Positions 43,209 to 52,183 of a DNA stretch of 64,000 nt are shown here, piece after piece. Below the pieces are notes generated by a model. That model ran no database searches. It worked only from the letters and a program-made list of their open reading frames with translations, and was not told where the DNA came from. Both the position numbers and the translations under genes were made by a program. The stretch is from Aromatoleum diolicum (GTDB taxonomy: Bacteria > Pseudomonadota > Gammaproteobacteria > Burkholderiales > Rhodocyclaceae). The stretch is from assembly GCF_012910955.1 (NCBI RefSeq), contig NZ_WTVQ01000002.1:62001-126000 (forward strand), written 5' to 3'. Within the stretch, counting starts at the first letter, position 1, and each line of letters opens with the position of its first letter.

Positions 43209-44126
43209 ATGAGCACACCCGACCTGCGCCTGCTGATGGTGTTCGACGCGATCTACAAGACACGCAGCGTCAGCCGCGCCGCCGAAGCGCTGGACCTCGG
43301 CCAGCCGGCCGTCAGCATTGCGCTGGCGAAGCTGCGCGAACACTTCTCCGATCCGCTGTTCGTGCGCACCTCGGCCGGCATGGACCCGACCGCCCTCGCC
43401 GAGGAACTCGTCAGCCCGATCCGGCATGCGCTCGATTCCATCAACGAAGTGCTCGGCCACCGCAGCGTCTTCGACCCCGCCTCGTCGGACCGCACTTTCC
43501 GCGTGTGCATGACCGACATCACGCACCTGGTGCTGCTACCGAAGCTGTGGCGGCAACTGCGCGCCACCGCACCCGGCATCCGCATCGCGATCGAGCCACT
43601 TTCCGCCGACACCGGGCGGATGCTCGAATCGGGCGAAGCGGATCTCGCGGTCGGCTTCATCCCCGACCTCGAAGCCGGCTTCTACCAGCAGGCCCTTTTC
43701 CGCCAGCATTACGTCTGCCTCGCCAGTGCGGACCATCCCCGCATCCACAACGGCCTCAGCCTCGAGCAGTTCGAAGCCGAAGATCACGCCGTCTTCAGCA
43801 CTTCGGGAACCGGGCACCAGGTCATCAATCACGAAATCGCCCGCCAGGGCATCAAGCGGCGGATCGTCCTGAACATCCCGAACTTCCTCGGCGCCGCCTT
43901 CGTCGTCGAACACACCGACCTGCTGATGACAATCCCGCGCCGCCTCGGCGAACTCCTGCGAGGGCGCGGCGAATTCAGCATCTTCCCGGTCCCGTTCCCG
44001 CTACCGGACTACACCATCAAGCAACACTGGCACGCGCGCTTTCACCACGATCCGGCCAATCGCTGGCTGCGCGGGGTGATTGCGGGATTGATGTCGGAGA
44101 TGGGCTCCGATACGGTGGCACCGTGA
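43209..44126 (+). CDS. LysR-family regulator of the gentisate operon (inferred)
   Basis: 305 aa; start at 43209 (MSTPDLRLLMVFDAIYK) chosen as the usual LysR opening, rather than the ATG at 43164. The helix-turn-helix is at residues 15-60 (SVSRAAEALDLGQPAVSIALAKLRE), NodD/NahR-like in type with DPLFVRTSAGMDPT after it. The remaining residues form the effector domain. It is divergent from the operon and its intergenic region holds two perfect palindromes. The effector is probably 3-hydroxybenzoate or gentisate; that is inference. Confidence 0.92.
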   Translation: MSTPDLRLLMVFDAIYKTRSVSRAAEALDLGQPAVSIALAKLREHFSDPLFVRTSAGMDPTALAEELVSPIRHALDSINEVLGHRSVFDPASSDRTFRVCMTDITHLVLLPKLWRQLRATAPGIRIAIEPLSADTGRMLESGEADLAVGFIPDLEAGFYQQALFRQHYVCLASADHPRIHNGLSLEQFEAEDHAVFSTSGTGHQVINHEIARQGIKRRIVLNIPNFLGAAFVVEHTDLLMTIPRRLGELLRGRGEFSIFPVPFPLPDYTIKQHWHARFHHDPANRWLRGVIAGLMSEMGSDTVAP

Positions 44127-44225
44127 GCGGGACGGGCACGGGCATACCGATACCAACGCACGTATTGCCCTGCCCTGCTAACTGATCTGGGCGCCGATCG
44201 GGTCAAGCTGATATATCCTTCAAAG

Positions 44226-45470
44226 ATGCATTTATCAGCCGACAATCGTGCGCTCAGCACAGACAATGTCCATTCTGATCGCCGCTTCGGTGTCGAACAC
44301 GGAGGGATCCACAAGCCGATTCACACCTCGGTGCAGTACGGTTTCGACCGCGTCGAGGACCTGATCGGCGCTTTTCAGGGCACCTACAAGGGTGGCTACC
44401 AATACGCGCGTCAAGGCACGCCGACCACGGCCGCCCTCGAAGCCAAGATCACCGCGCTGGAGGACGGCGTGGGAACGGTGTGCTTCGCGACCGGCATGGG
44501 CGCGATCGCGGCGACTTTGCTCACGCTCCTGCGTGCAGGCGACCACCTTGTCGCAAGCCGGTACGTCTTCGGCAACACGAACAGCCTCTTCGGCACCGTT
44601 GAGGGCCTGGGGATCGCCGTCGACAAGGTCGACGCCTGTTCCGTCGAGGCCGTCGCCGCGGCGATCCGCCCGGAAACGCGCATGGTCTTCGTCGAGACCA
44701 TCGCCAATCCGCGAACGCAGGTCGCGGATCTCGCGGGCATCGGCCAGTTGTGTCGCGAGCGCGGGCTCATCTACGTGGTCGACAACACGATCACCTCGCC
44801 GGCACTGTTCCGGCCGCGCGCAGTCGGTGCGAGCCTGGTGATCAACTCGCTGACCAAGACGATCGCCGGCCACGGCGAGGCGCTGGGTGGGGCCGTGACG
44901 GACACCGGGCTGTTCGACTGGCCCCCCTACCCGAACATCTTCCCGTCCTATCGCAACGGTGACCCCATCGGCTGGGGGCTGCTGCAGATCCGCAAGAAAG
45001 GCCTGCGCGACATGGGCGGCACGCTGTCGTCGGACCAGGCCCATCGCATCAGCATCGGCAGCGAGACCCTGGCGCTGCGCGTGAAGCAGAGCAGCAGCAC
45101 GGCGCTCGCGCTGGCGCGGTGGCTCGAACGACATCCGAAAGTCGATGCGGTCCACTACCCATTTCTGCCGTCACACGCCGAACACGAGCGCGCCACGAAT
45201 CTCTTTGCTGCCGGTTCTTGGTTGCTGAGCTTCGAACTGCGCGACCCGTCGTCGATGGTCGACGTCCTCAACCGCCTCACCCTGCCGATCAAGGCCACAG
45301 GCCTCGGCGACACGCGCACCTTGATCATTCCGGTCGCGCCCACCATCTTCTGGGAAGCGGGTCCGGAGGCACGCGCAGCGATGGGGATTGCCGAGGGCCT
45401 GATCCGCGTCTCCGTGGGTCTCGAAGACGAAGCCGACCTGATCGCCGACTTCGACCGCGCCCTCCAGTAA
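44226..45470 (+). CDS. Cys/Met-metabolism PLP-dependent enzyme
   Basis: 414 aa, cystathionine gamma-synthase/gamma-lyase family (fold type I). Conserved parts: the N-terminal GIHKPIHTSVQYGF, YQYARQGTPTTAALEAKI (PLP phosphate region), the IYVVDNTITSPAL segment with the PLP-binding Asp, and the lysine in INSLTKTIAGHGEALGG. It catalyses beta/gamma elimination or replacement on homocysteine, cystathionine or methionine-type substrates; I cannot tell synthase from lyase. A thiol methyltransferase gene follows 68 bp later, which suggests handling of sulfur or selenium compounds. Confidence 0.87.
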   Translation: MHLSADNRALSTDNVHSDRRFGVEHGGIHKPIHTSVQYGFDRVEDLIGAFQGTYKGGYQYARQGTPTTAALEAKITALEDGVGTVCFATGMGAIAATLLTLLRAGDHLVASRYVFGNTNSLFGTVEGLGIAVDKVDACSVEAVAAAIRPETRMVFVETIANPRTQVADLAGIGQLCRERGLIYVVDNTITSPALFRPRAVGASLVINSLTKTIAGHGEALGGAVTDTGLFDWPPYPNIFPSYRNGDPIGWGLLQIRKKGLRDMGGTLSSDQAHRISIGSETLALRVKQSSSTALALARWLERHPKVDAVHYPFLPSHAEHERATNLFAAGSWLLSFELRDPSSMVDVLNRLTLPIKATGLGDTRTLIIPVAPTIFWEAGPEARAAMGIAEGLIRVSVGLEDEADLIADFDRALQ

Positions 45471-45538
45471 AACCGCTCGCCCCACCATCGCTTCGGGCTC
45501 GTCGAGATCTTCAACACCTTTCTTCATGGTCAAAGAAC

Positions 45539-46174
45539 ATGGACGCAGATTTCTGGCATCGCAAGTGGGCGAACAACGAGATCGGCTTTCACGGGGACGC
45601 GGTCAATCCGATGCTCGTGAAGCATTTACCGGCACTCGCGCTTGAAAAGGGCCGGCGCTTGTTTCTCCCCTTGTGTGGCAAGACGCTGGATATCCACTGG
45701 CTGCTGTCGAATGATTACCGCGTCGCGGGAGCGGAGCTGAGCAGGCTTGCAGTCGAACAGCTCTTCGCCGAACTCGGTGTCGAACCCACGCTATCGACCT
45801 GTGGCCCCATCCAGCGCTTCAGCGCAGACAATGTCGACGTCTTCGTCGGCGACATCTTCGATCTGTCGGCCGAGCTCCTCGGCCCGGTCGACGCCATCTA
45901 CGATCGCGCCGCCCTGGTCGCCCTCCCCGACGCGATGCGTGCCCGATACACGCCCCACCTGATGCAGATCACGGTCCAAGCTCCGCAACTGGTTCTCTGC
46001 TTCGAATACGACCAGAGCTTGATGGCAGGCCCGCCGTTTTCGATTTCAGGCGAGGAGGTGAGCCGACACTATCGTGGAACGTACGGGGTGACGCTCCTCG
46101 ACAGGATCGACGTTCCCGGCGGGTTCAAAGGCAAGATTGCTGCGACGGAGAGTGTCTGGCTGCTCGAGCGGTGA
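45539..46174 (+). CDS. tpm: Thiopurine S-methyltransferase family protein
   Basis: 211 aa, close to the usual 215-218 aa. The start MDADFWHRKWANNEIGFH is the family signature. SAM-binding: RLFLPLCGKTLDIHWL and VAGAELSRLAVEQLF; then YDRAALVALPDAMRARY is the motif following the SAM site. Bacterial Tpm methylates thiols and selenium or tellurium compounds to volatile products. It is probably co-transcribed with the PLP enzyme upstream. Confidence 0.92.
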   Translation: MDADFWHRKWANNEIGFHGDAVNPMLVKHLPALALEKGRRLFLPLCGKTLDIHWLLSNDYRVAGAELSRLAVEQLFAELGVEPTLSTCGPIQRFSADNVDVFVGDIFDLSAELLGPVDAIYDRAALVALPDAMRARYTPHLMQITVQAPQLVLCFEYDQSLMAGPPFSISGEEVSRHYRGTYGVTLLDRIDVPGGFKGKIAATESVWLLER

Positions 46175-46262
46175 GTGGGCTGTGGTCAGACCGTCCGAGG
46201 CAGCACGCGTGCCGTGGGGGGTGCTATGGTGAAAGCGGTAGGCGTGCGAGGAGCGAGCTCTC

Positions 46263-46748
46263 ATGAACCTGATTGCCGTAAGGATCGACAAGCCGGAGCC
46301 GATCAACTTCATTCTCGGCCAGACGCATTTCATCAAGTCAGTCGAAGACATACATGAAGCGTTGTTCACTACAGTACCGGGCATACGCTTCGGACTCGCG
46401 TTCTGCGAGGCGTCGGGCGACCGCCTGATACGCTGGTCGGGCACTGACCCGGCGATGATCGCGCTTGCGCAGCGCAACGCGGAGGCGATCGGCGCCGGAC
46501 ACAGCTTCATCGTCTTCCTTTGTGAAGGCTACTATCCGGTGAATGTCCTGAGTGCGATCAAGCAGGTGCCCGAGGTGTGCGGCATCTTTTGCGCGACGGC
46601 CAACCCTGTCGAAGTGGTGATCGCCGAGACGGAGCTGGGGCGCGCAATCATCGGGGTGGTCGACGGCTTCCCGCCCCTCGGTATCGAGGACGAGGCGAAG
46701 ATCAGCGCCCGCAAGGAGTTGCTGAGGCACATCGGTTACAAGCTTTGA
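46263..46748 (+). CDS. Adenosine-specific kinase-like protein (DUF355 type)
   Basis: 161 aa, recognised as the small DUF355/adenosine-specific kinase family better known from archaea and thermophiles. Blocks: FILGQTHFIKSVEDIHEAL, GIRFGLAFCEASGDRLIRW, GHSFIVFLCEGYYPVNVL and ANPVEVVIAETELGRAIIGVV. The family name comes from structural and binding data on archaeal members; the cellular role in bacteria is unclear. It stands alone, with 88 bp before it. Confidence 0.82.
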   Translation: MNLIAVRIDKPEPINFILGQTHFIKSVEDIHEALFTTVPGIRFGLAFCEASGDRLIRWSGTDPAMIALAQRNAEAIGAGHSFIVFLCEGYYPVNVLSAIKQVPEVCGIFCATANPVEVVIAETELGRAIIGVVDGFPPLGIEDEAKISARKELLRHIGYKL

Positions 46749-46870
46749 GCGCCCGCGGCGCGCGCGAAAAGCCCCGTGGGGTTCAACCTTGAGGCAACCG
46801 GGCGGTCTAATTTTCGTGCTGCCGGCGTGGTGCCATGGCCGGACCAGCGACGCATGAGAGGCTTGCCATC

Positions 46871-49321
46871 ATGAACGCGAAACTGTCGGCTAAGGGCGGG
46901 CCACCCGCGGTGCCCCTTCTGGAAGGTCGGTCGGCGAACAGGGCCCTGGTCGCACTGCGTGTGGTCCACGCCACGCTGCGGGCCGTGACCGACGAGGCGC
47001 GTCTGCTGCAGGACATCTGTAAAGCGGTGATTGCGACCGCCGGATACCGGTTCGCGGCGATCCATTACGCCGACGCCGAGTGCCGTACGCTGCGGAGCGT
47101 CGCGTCCAGCGGCCTGGCGCCGGACAACCGTGCCGAGCGGGGACTGCTGGAACTCGGTAGCGAACCGGAAGCGGAACCGTTACGGGATGCGATTCGCGCA
47201 GGACGGCCGTTCGTCGTGCCGGGTGCTGCCGACGCCGGCGATCCCGATGCGGCGGACAGTGCCGATCGGCCCACCGGGGGCCCGCCGTTCGTTGCCGTGT
47301 TGCCGCTGGCGAGCCGCATCAAGGTGCCTGGCGTGCTGCTGATCGCCACGGACTGCGCCGACGGTTTCAGCCCCGAGGCGATAGACCTGCTGCAGGAAGC
47401 GGCGGATGGCCTTGCCTACGGCATCGCCGCGCTGCGGCGCGCGCTGCGCCATGCAGAAGCCGAAAAAGCCTTGCAACGCGTCAACCGCGCGCGCAAGACG
47501 CTCAGTGCTGTCAACCGTTCGCTGGTCCGCGCGACCGAGGAGCGCGCGCTGCTCGAGGATATCTGCCGCATCATCGTTGAAGAGGGTGGCTATCGCCTGG
47601 CGTGGGTCGGCTACGTGCAGCACGACGAAGCGAAAAGCATCGCGGTGATGGCCCATTGCGGCATCGACCGCGAGTTTCTGGATGCGCAGGGCCTCACCTG
47701 GGGCGAAGGCGAGCGCGGGCGCGGTGCCACCGGCGTGGCAATCCGCACCGGGCATCCGAACATCGGCCGCATTGCCCGTGACGATCCGGATTTCGCCCCG
47801 TGGCGGAAGGAGGATCTGCGACGGGGACTTCTTGCGTTCAGCGCTTTTCCGCTGCGTCTCGGCGACGAGATCCTGGGCAATCTGACGATCGCGGCCGGCG
47901 AACCGGACGCCTTCGATGAAGCCGAAGCCGATCTGCTGGGCGAGCTCGCCGACGATCTCGCCTTCGGCATCGCCACGCTGCGCCTGCACCAGAAGAGCCG
48001 CGAAGCGCAGGAAACGATCAAGCGGATGGCGGAGCAGGACTCTCTGACCGGCCTGCCGAATCGCTGGCGGCTGCGCATGCGACTGGCAGCGGAAATCGAC
48101 GCCGCGAAGTCGTGCAGCGGCCCCCTTGCCTTGCTTATCCTCGGTGTCGACCATTTCCAGGAGATCAACGAGACCCTCGGCTACCAGCAGGGCGACGCAA
48201 TGCTGTGCGAGATCACCGCGCGTATCGGCAAGGTGATTCCGGACTCCGCGAACATCGCGCGCGTCGGCGAATCGGAGTTCGCGATCATGCTGCCGCACGC
48301 CGACGCGGCCGCCGCCTCGCGCACGGCGCAACGCCTGCTGCTCGAACTGCTCGAACCGGTGGCGATCGGCGAGATCATGCTCGACGCCGGCGGAAGCATC
48401 GGCATCGCGGTGTTCCCCGGCCACGGCAACGAGCCCGACGTCCTGATCCGCCGCGCGAACGTCGCGATGCACCAGGCACGCCACCAAGGACACGGCCACG
48501 CGATCTACACCGGCGGCCGCGACCGCGAGTGCGCCCAGCGACTGGCCCTTATCGGAGACCTGCATCGCGCCATCGATCAAGGCCAGATGCGGCTCTATTG
48601 CCAGCCCAAGGTGCGCTTCTCGAACGGTGCCGTGTGCGGTGTCGAAGCCCTGGTGCGGTGGGAACATCCGCAGCGGGGCACGCTCTGGCCGAGCGACTTC
48701 ATCGGCCTTGCCGAGCATAGCGGACTGATCAGCCCGCTGACCGACTGGGTGATGCAGGCTGCCTTCCGGCAAAGCTACGTCTGGCGCGAATCGGGCCTCA
48801 TCATGCCGGTGGCGGTCAATCTGTCGGCGCGTGACCTGCGCGATCCCAAGCTGATCGAGCGAGTGCGCAACCACTTTGCCACTTGGGGGGTAGACCCCGA
48901 GTCGGTGCAGTTCGAACTCACCGAAAGCGCGCTGATGCAGGACCCGCAAGGCAGCTACGACAGCCTGCGCCGCCTGAAGGATCTCGGCAGCGACCTCTTC
49001 ATCGACGACTTCGGCACCGGCTACTCGTCGCTCGCCTACCTGCAGAAGCTGCCCGTCGACGCGATCAAGATCGACAAATCCTTCGTCGAGGACATGCTGT
49101 CGAACAGCGATTCCGCGGTGATCGTGCGCTCGACGATAGACCTCGCGCACGATCTCGACCTCGAAGTCGTTGCGGAGGGCGTCGAGAATCGCGCCGGATG
49201 GGAGCACCTGTCGGCGCAGGGCTGCGACGTGGCACAGGGCTACATCATCAGCGAACCGCTCCTCGCGGAATCATTCGCGAAATGGAAGTGGGTGGGCACG
49301 GCGGATCCGGGCGTGCATTGA
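46871..49321 (+). CDS. GAF-GAF-GGDEF-EAL c-di-GMP phosphodiesterase
   Basis: 816 aa. Start at 46871. Two GAF sensor domains (about 30-190 and 215-365), a GGDEF-type domain (about 385-540) and an EAL domain (about 560-810). The GGDEF site is degenerate: it reads GESEF, so the domain should not make c-di-GMP and may only bind GTP. The EAL domain is complete: EALVRW near 591, ELTES, DDFGTGYSS near 711, DAIKIDKSF and VAEGVEN. It is therefore predicted to degrade c-di-GMP under control of the GAF domains. No TM helices, so cytoplasmic. A cyclase gene follows at 49626. Confidence 0.93.
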   Translation: MNAKLSAKGGPPAVPLLEGRSANRALVALRVVHATLRAVTDEARLLQDICKAVIATAGYRFAAIHYADAECRTLRSVASSGLAPDNRAERGLLELGSEPEAEPLRDAIRAGRPFVVPGAADAGDPDAADSADRPTGGPPFVAVLPLASRIKVPGVLLIATDCADGFSPEAIDLLQEAADGLAYGIAALRRALRHAEAEKALQRVNRARKTLSAVNRSLVRATEERALLEDICRIIVEEGGYRLAWVGYVQHDEAKSIAVMAHCGIDREFLDAQGLTWGEGERGRGATGVAIRTGHPNIGRIARDDPDFAPWRKEDLRRGLLAFSAFPLRLGDEILGNLTIAAGEPDAFDEAEADLLGELADDLAFGIATLRLHQKSREAQETIKRMAEQDSLTGLPNRWRLRMRLAAEIDAAKSCSGPLALLILGVDHFQEINETLGYQQGDAMLCEITARIGKVIPDSANIARVGESEFAIMLPHADAAAASRTAQRLLLELLEPVAIGEIMLDAGGSIGIAVFPGHGNEPDVLIRRANVAMHQARHQGHGHAIYTGGRDRECAQRLALIGDLHRAIDQGQMRLYCQPKVRFSNGAVCGVEALVRWEHPQRGTLWPSDFIGLAEHSGLISPLTDWVMQAAFRQSYVWRESGLIMPVAVNLSARDLRDPKLIERVRNHFATWGVDPESVQFELTESALMQDPQGSYDSLRRLKDLGSDLFIDDFGTGYSSLAYLQKLPVDAIKIDKSFVEDMLSNSDSAVIVRSTIDLAHDLDLEVVAEGVENRAGWEHLSAQGCDVAQGYIISEPLLAESFAKWKWVGTADPGVH

Positions 49322-49365
49322 TCTCGGCGCAATTCGACAGCGAGAGCCGGGGTGCAATGTCCCGC

Positions 49366-49497
49366 TCAGGGGCAGAGAGGATCGCCGTTCGAATCACTGT
49401 TTCGCGCGCCCATGAGTTCGCGGCAGATTCGGCGTATCGTCGTCTGCACCGGCCCGATCGCCAGCTTATCCAGCTCCTCAAAGTTGAAATATTCCAT
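49366..49497 (-). CDS. Possible small protein, 43 aa
   Basis: An open frame inside the 304-bp gap between the two c-di-GMP genes, on the opposite strand. It starts MEYFNFEELDKLAIGPVQ, followed by TTIRRICRELMG, and ends at a TGA at 49366; an in-frame TAG lies 24 bp upstream of its ATG. The amphipathic, acidic-to-basic composition looks more like real protein than the shadow frames nearby. No family is recognised and the ribosome-binding site is poor, so it may be a remnant of a larger gene. Confidence 0.3.
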   Translation of the reverse strand: MEYFNFEELDKLAIGPVQTTIRRICRELMGARNSDSNGDPLCP

Positions 49498-49625
49498 GTC
49501 GGCCGGCGCTTTGGCGGTCTAAAAAGAATTCATGTCTTGATCGTTGTGAATTGCGCGGTTCGGCATCAGGCGAATGGCGTTCAAGTGGGTCAATATCCGT
49601 TTGTTTCAGCTCTGAACGGGGCAAA

Positions 49626-51155
49626 ATGAAACACGCTGGCATCGAAAATCGCCATTCCGACCCGTTATACGCAGAGCAGGTAAGGCTGCTCTACGAGGGT
49701 GCGCCACTCGCCTATACCGTAACGCTGATCAACGGAGCGATCCTCGCTTATATTCAGAGTGCATTGATTCCCATTACCGTCGTGCTTGCGTGGTATGGCT
49801 GCCTGTTGTTCGCAACAGTGCTCCGGGCCCTGGTCACATGGCGTTACAGCAGGGTCAAACCGGGCCGGGATCAAGTCCGTTTCTGGAACATTGCCTATGT
49901 GATTGGCGCAGCGGTCGCCGGCAGCGTTTGGGGCGCGGCGGGCTTGGTGCTGTTTCCATTCGATTCGATCGCGCATCAGGTGTTTGTCGCGTTTGTTCTG
50001 GCCGGCATGGCCGCGGGGGGTATCAGCGTACTGGCGCCGCGAATGGAAGCCTGCGTGGCCTTCCTGTTGCCTGCCCTGCTGCCGCTTGCCGTTCAATACC
50101 TGACACTGCGCACCCCGTTGCAGACGGCGATGGGCGTCATGACGCTGATCTTCCTCGCAGCCCTGTCGTTTTCTGCGTGGAACTTCCATCGCGTGATCCG
50201 CACCTCCCTGCATCTCCGGTTCGACAAACTGGAACTGGAAGCCGAAATCGCGCGACGCGAGCGCGCCGAGGAGCGGCTTTTTCAGGAAAAGGACAGGCTG
50301 CAGACGACCGTGAGTTCCATCGGCGAAGGCGTCGCCTTGATCGACGCCGACGGTCGCATCGAATACATCAATCCTGTCGCGGAACAACTTTTCGGCCAGC
50401 GTAGTCAGCATGCCTTGCACCGCCCGCCGAATGAAGTGTTCGACTGCTTCGACGATCAAGGCGAGCGCATTAGCACCGCGCTGGAAGACTGCCTGCTTTC
50501 GGGCACGCCGCAAAAGAAGCAATGTGTCTTGTATGACAAGGACAAAGTGAAGTATGTCGTCGAAGAAATCGCCACGCCGCTGCTGGACCGCCTTGGCACA
50601 CTGGTAGGTGCCGTCTCGGTATTTCGTGACGTGACGGAGGCGCAGCAACTGACCGAACAACTGATGCACGCCGCCGATCATGACGTGCTTACGGGGCTGC
50701 CAAACCGCAACTTGTTAATGGATCGGACCAGGCAGGCGATTGCGCGGGCGCACCGCAAACATGGAAGCTTTGCCCTGCTGTTCGTGGACCTGGACGAGTT
50801 CAAGGAGGTCAACGACACCATGGGACACGCCAGCGGCGACGCGCTCTTGGTGGATGTCGCCAAGCGTCTTAGCGACTGCGTGCGCGACGAAGACACCGTC
50901 GCCAGGTTCGGCGGGGACGAATTCGTCGTCCTGCTCGACAATCTGACGCACCAAAACCAGGTCGAAGCCATCGCCAACAAGATTCTGCGCACCTTGCGCG
51001 AGCCTTTCCAGCTCAGCGCGAAGTCCGCCACCGTTGGCGCCAGCATCGGCTCCAGCCTGTACCCCCGTGACGGCCTGGATGCAGAAAGCCTGCTCTGCCA
51101 CGCCGACACGGCGATGTACCGCGCTAAGCGAATGGGGCGCAATCAGATCGCGTAA
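49626..51155 (+). CDS. Membrane sensor diguanylate cyclase (PAS-GGDEF)
   Basis: 509 aa; start at 49626. Residues 25-195 hold about six TM helices in pairs (PITVVLAWYGCLLFATVL, NIAYVIGAAVAGSVWGAAGL, VFVAFVLAGMAAGGISVLA, CVAFLLPALLPLAVQYL), followed by a coiled-coil segment (LELEAEIARRERAEERLFQE) and a PAS domain (about 230-340, SIGEGVALIDADGRIEYINP). The GGDEF domain (about 350-505) is intact with RFGGDEFVV near residue 428, so it should make c-di-GMP. An I-site RxxD is not obvious (the five residues before the motif read DTVAR). It opposes the phosphodiesterase upstream. Confidence 0.93.
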   Translation: MKHAGIENRHSDPLYAEQVRLLYEGAPLAYTVTLINGAILAYIQSALIPITVVLAWYGCLLFATVLRALVTWRYSRVKPGRDQVRFWNIAYVIGAAVAGSVWGAAGLVLFPFDSIAHQVFVAFVLAGMAAGGISVLAPRMEACVAFLLPALLPLAVQYLTLRTPLQTAMGVMTLIFLAALSFSAWNFHRVIRTSLHLRFDKLELEAEIARRERAEERLFQEKDRLQTTVSSIGEGVALIDADGRIEYINPVAEQLFGQRSQHALHRPPNEVFDCFDDQGERISTALEDCLLSGTPQKKQCVLYDKDKVKYVVEEIATPLLDRLGTLVGAVSVFRDVTEAQQLTEQLMHAADHDVLTGLPNRNLLMDRTRQAIARAHRKHGSFALLFVDLDEFKEVNDTMGHASGDALLVDVAKRLSDCVRDEDTVARFGGDEFVVLLDNLTHQNQVEAIANKILRTLREPFQLSAKSATVGASIGSSLYPRDGLDAESLLCHADTAMYRAKRMGRNQIA

Positions 51156-51218
51156 AGAGCAAAAACTCCCCTGGCGTTTTGCACACGCCCATCGGATCGC
51201 CCAGCTCGCTGCCGGCCG

Positions 51219-51974
51219 CTATTTCTCCGGCAAGGTTTGCGTCAATGCCAGGAGATCGGCGATCGTTGCATCGGGCAGGGTGATCAGCGAGATCATCGGG
51301 ATTCCCGGCTGACCGAAGCGCGCCTTGTGCATGAACTCCCACGGGTTTTCGCGGGCCACCGTGCCAACGTACTCCGGGGTCTCCTGCGTGCCGAAATTCA
51401 GGGTCTTGCCATCGAAGCCGTGACATACGGCGCAGATCGTCTGGAAATACGGCGCGCCACGACCGGGCTCGCCGCGCGACTTGCGCGTGGTTCGATCAAT
51501 GTGCAGGTCCATGTCGATCTGCCCCAGGCTGACGAAGAGCGCCAGCTTTTCCATCTCGCCGCGCGCGATCATCGCCTCGCTGTAGCCGTGGGTGCCGTCG
51601 GTGAGGACTTTCAGGATCGCCTTCGGATCGGCGCCGACCATGGCCCGCAGCCCCTTGATGCCGGTCTGGTGAGACCCCTTTGCGTAGGCGCCGTCGGCGC
51701 CTTTGTAGTCCCAGCCGTGACACTCCTTGCAGCGCCAGGTCGCAGCGCCCTTCTGCTTGCTGGCGGCCGGATATGCCGGGTGCGTCTCGTTGGGCAGCTC
51801 CTTGCCGAGGACCTTGGCCCAATTATCGTAAAGCTGCCCGCCGCGCGCGATATCCCAGACCTGGCTACGGGTGCCGGCGTCATCGGCGGCGGCGGAGATC
51901 GGAAATCCTGCGGTCGCGGCCAAGGCCAGGCCGCTCAGGATCACCCCGAAAAATTGCTGAGCATGGTGAGCCAT
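51219..51974 (-). CDS. Periplasmic dihaem cytochrome c
   Basis: 251 aa with a signal peptide (GVILSGLALAATAGFPISAAA) and two haem c motifs: CKECH near residue 82 and CAVCH near residue 181. Each half is a small class I-like domain with a following Met-containing segment that could give the sixth ligand. Function unknown; such proteins carry electrons in the periplasm, often for sulfur or nitrogen oxide enzymes. The next gene upstream on this strand (52184) has a terminator between them, so it is transcribed alone. Confidence 0.85.
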   Translation of the reverse strand: MAHHAQQFFGVILSGLALAATAGFPISAAADDAGTRSQVWDIARGGQLYDNWAKVLGKELPNETHPAYPAASKQKGAATWRCKECHGWDYKGADGAYAKGSHQTGIKGLRAMVGADPKAILKVLTDGTHGYSEAMIARGEMEKLALFVSLGQIDMDLHIDRTTRKSRGEPGRGAPYFQTICAVCHGFDGKTLNFGTQETPEYVGTVARENPWEFMHKARFGQPGIPMISLITLPDATIADLLALTQTLPEK

Positions 51975-52081
51975 GATCTCCCTCCCCGCATTGACATTGA
52001 AAATGCAATCGGCACCTACCTTCTATGTGTTTAGCACCGGGTGGAGTGAAAGGATAGGCAGCCGCTCCAACCGACGGGCGC

Positions 52082-52128
52082 AAAAAAAAGTGCCGCCGGC
52101 TGAACGCGGACGTTTCAGCCGGCGGCAC
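52082..52128 (-). terminator. Rho-independent terminator
   Basis: Perfect 15-bp inverted repeat GTGCCGCCGGCTGAA / TTCAGCCGGCGGCAC (52090-52104 and 52114-52128, 9-nt loop), followed on the minus strand by eight T residues (52089-52082). It ends the 52184 gene and isolates the cytochrome c gene. Confidence 0.93.
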
Positions 52129-52183
52129 GAAGCTTGGTGAACGGCGGAAGCGGACTTAATGAGCGAGCATCACGCCCGTGTCG

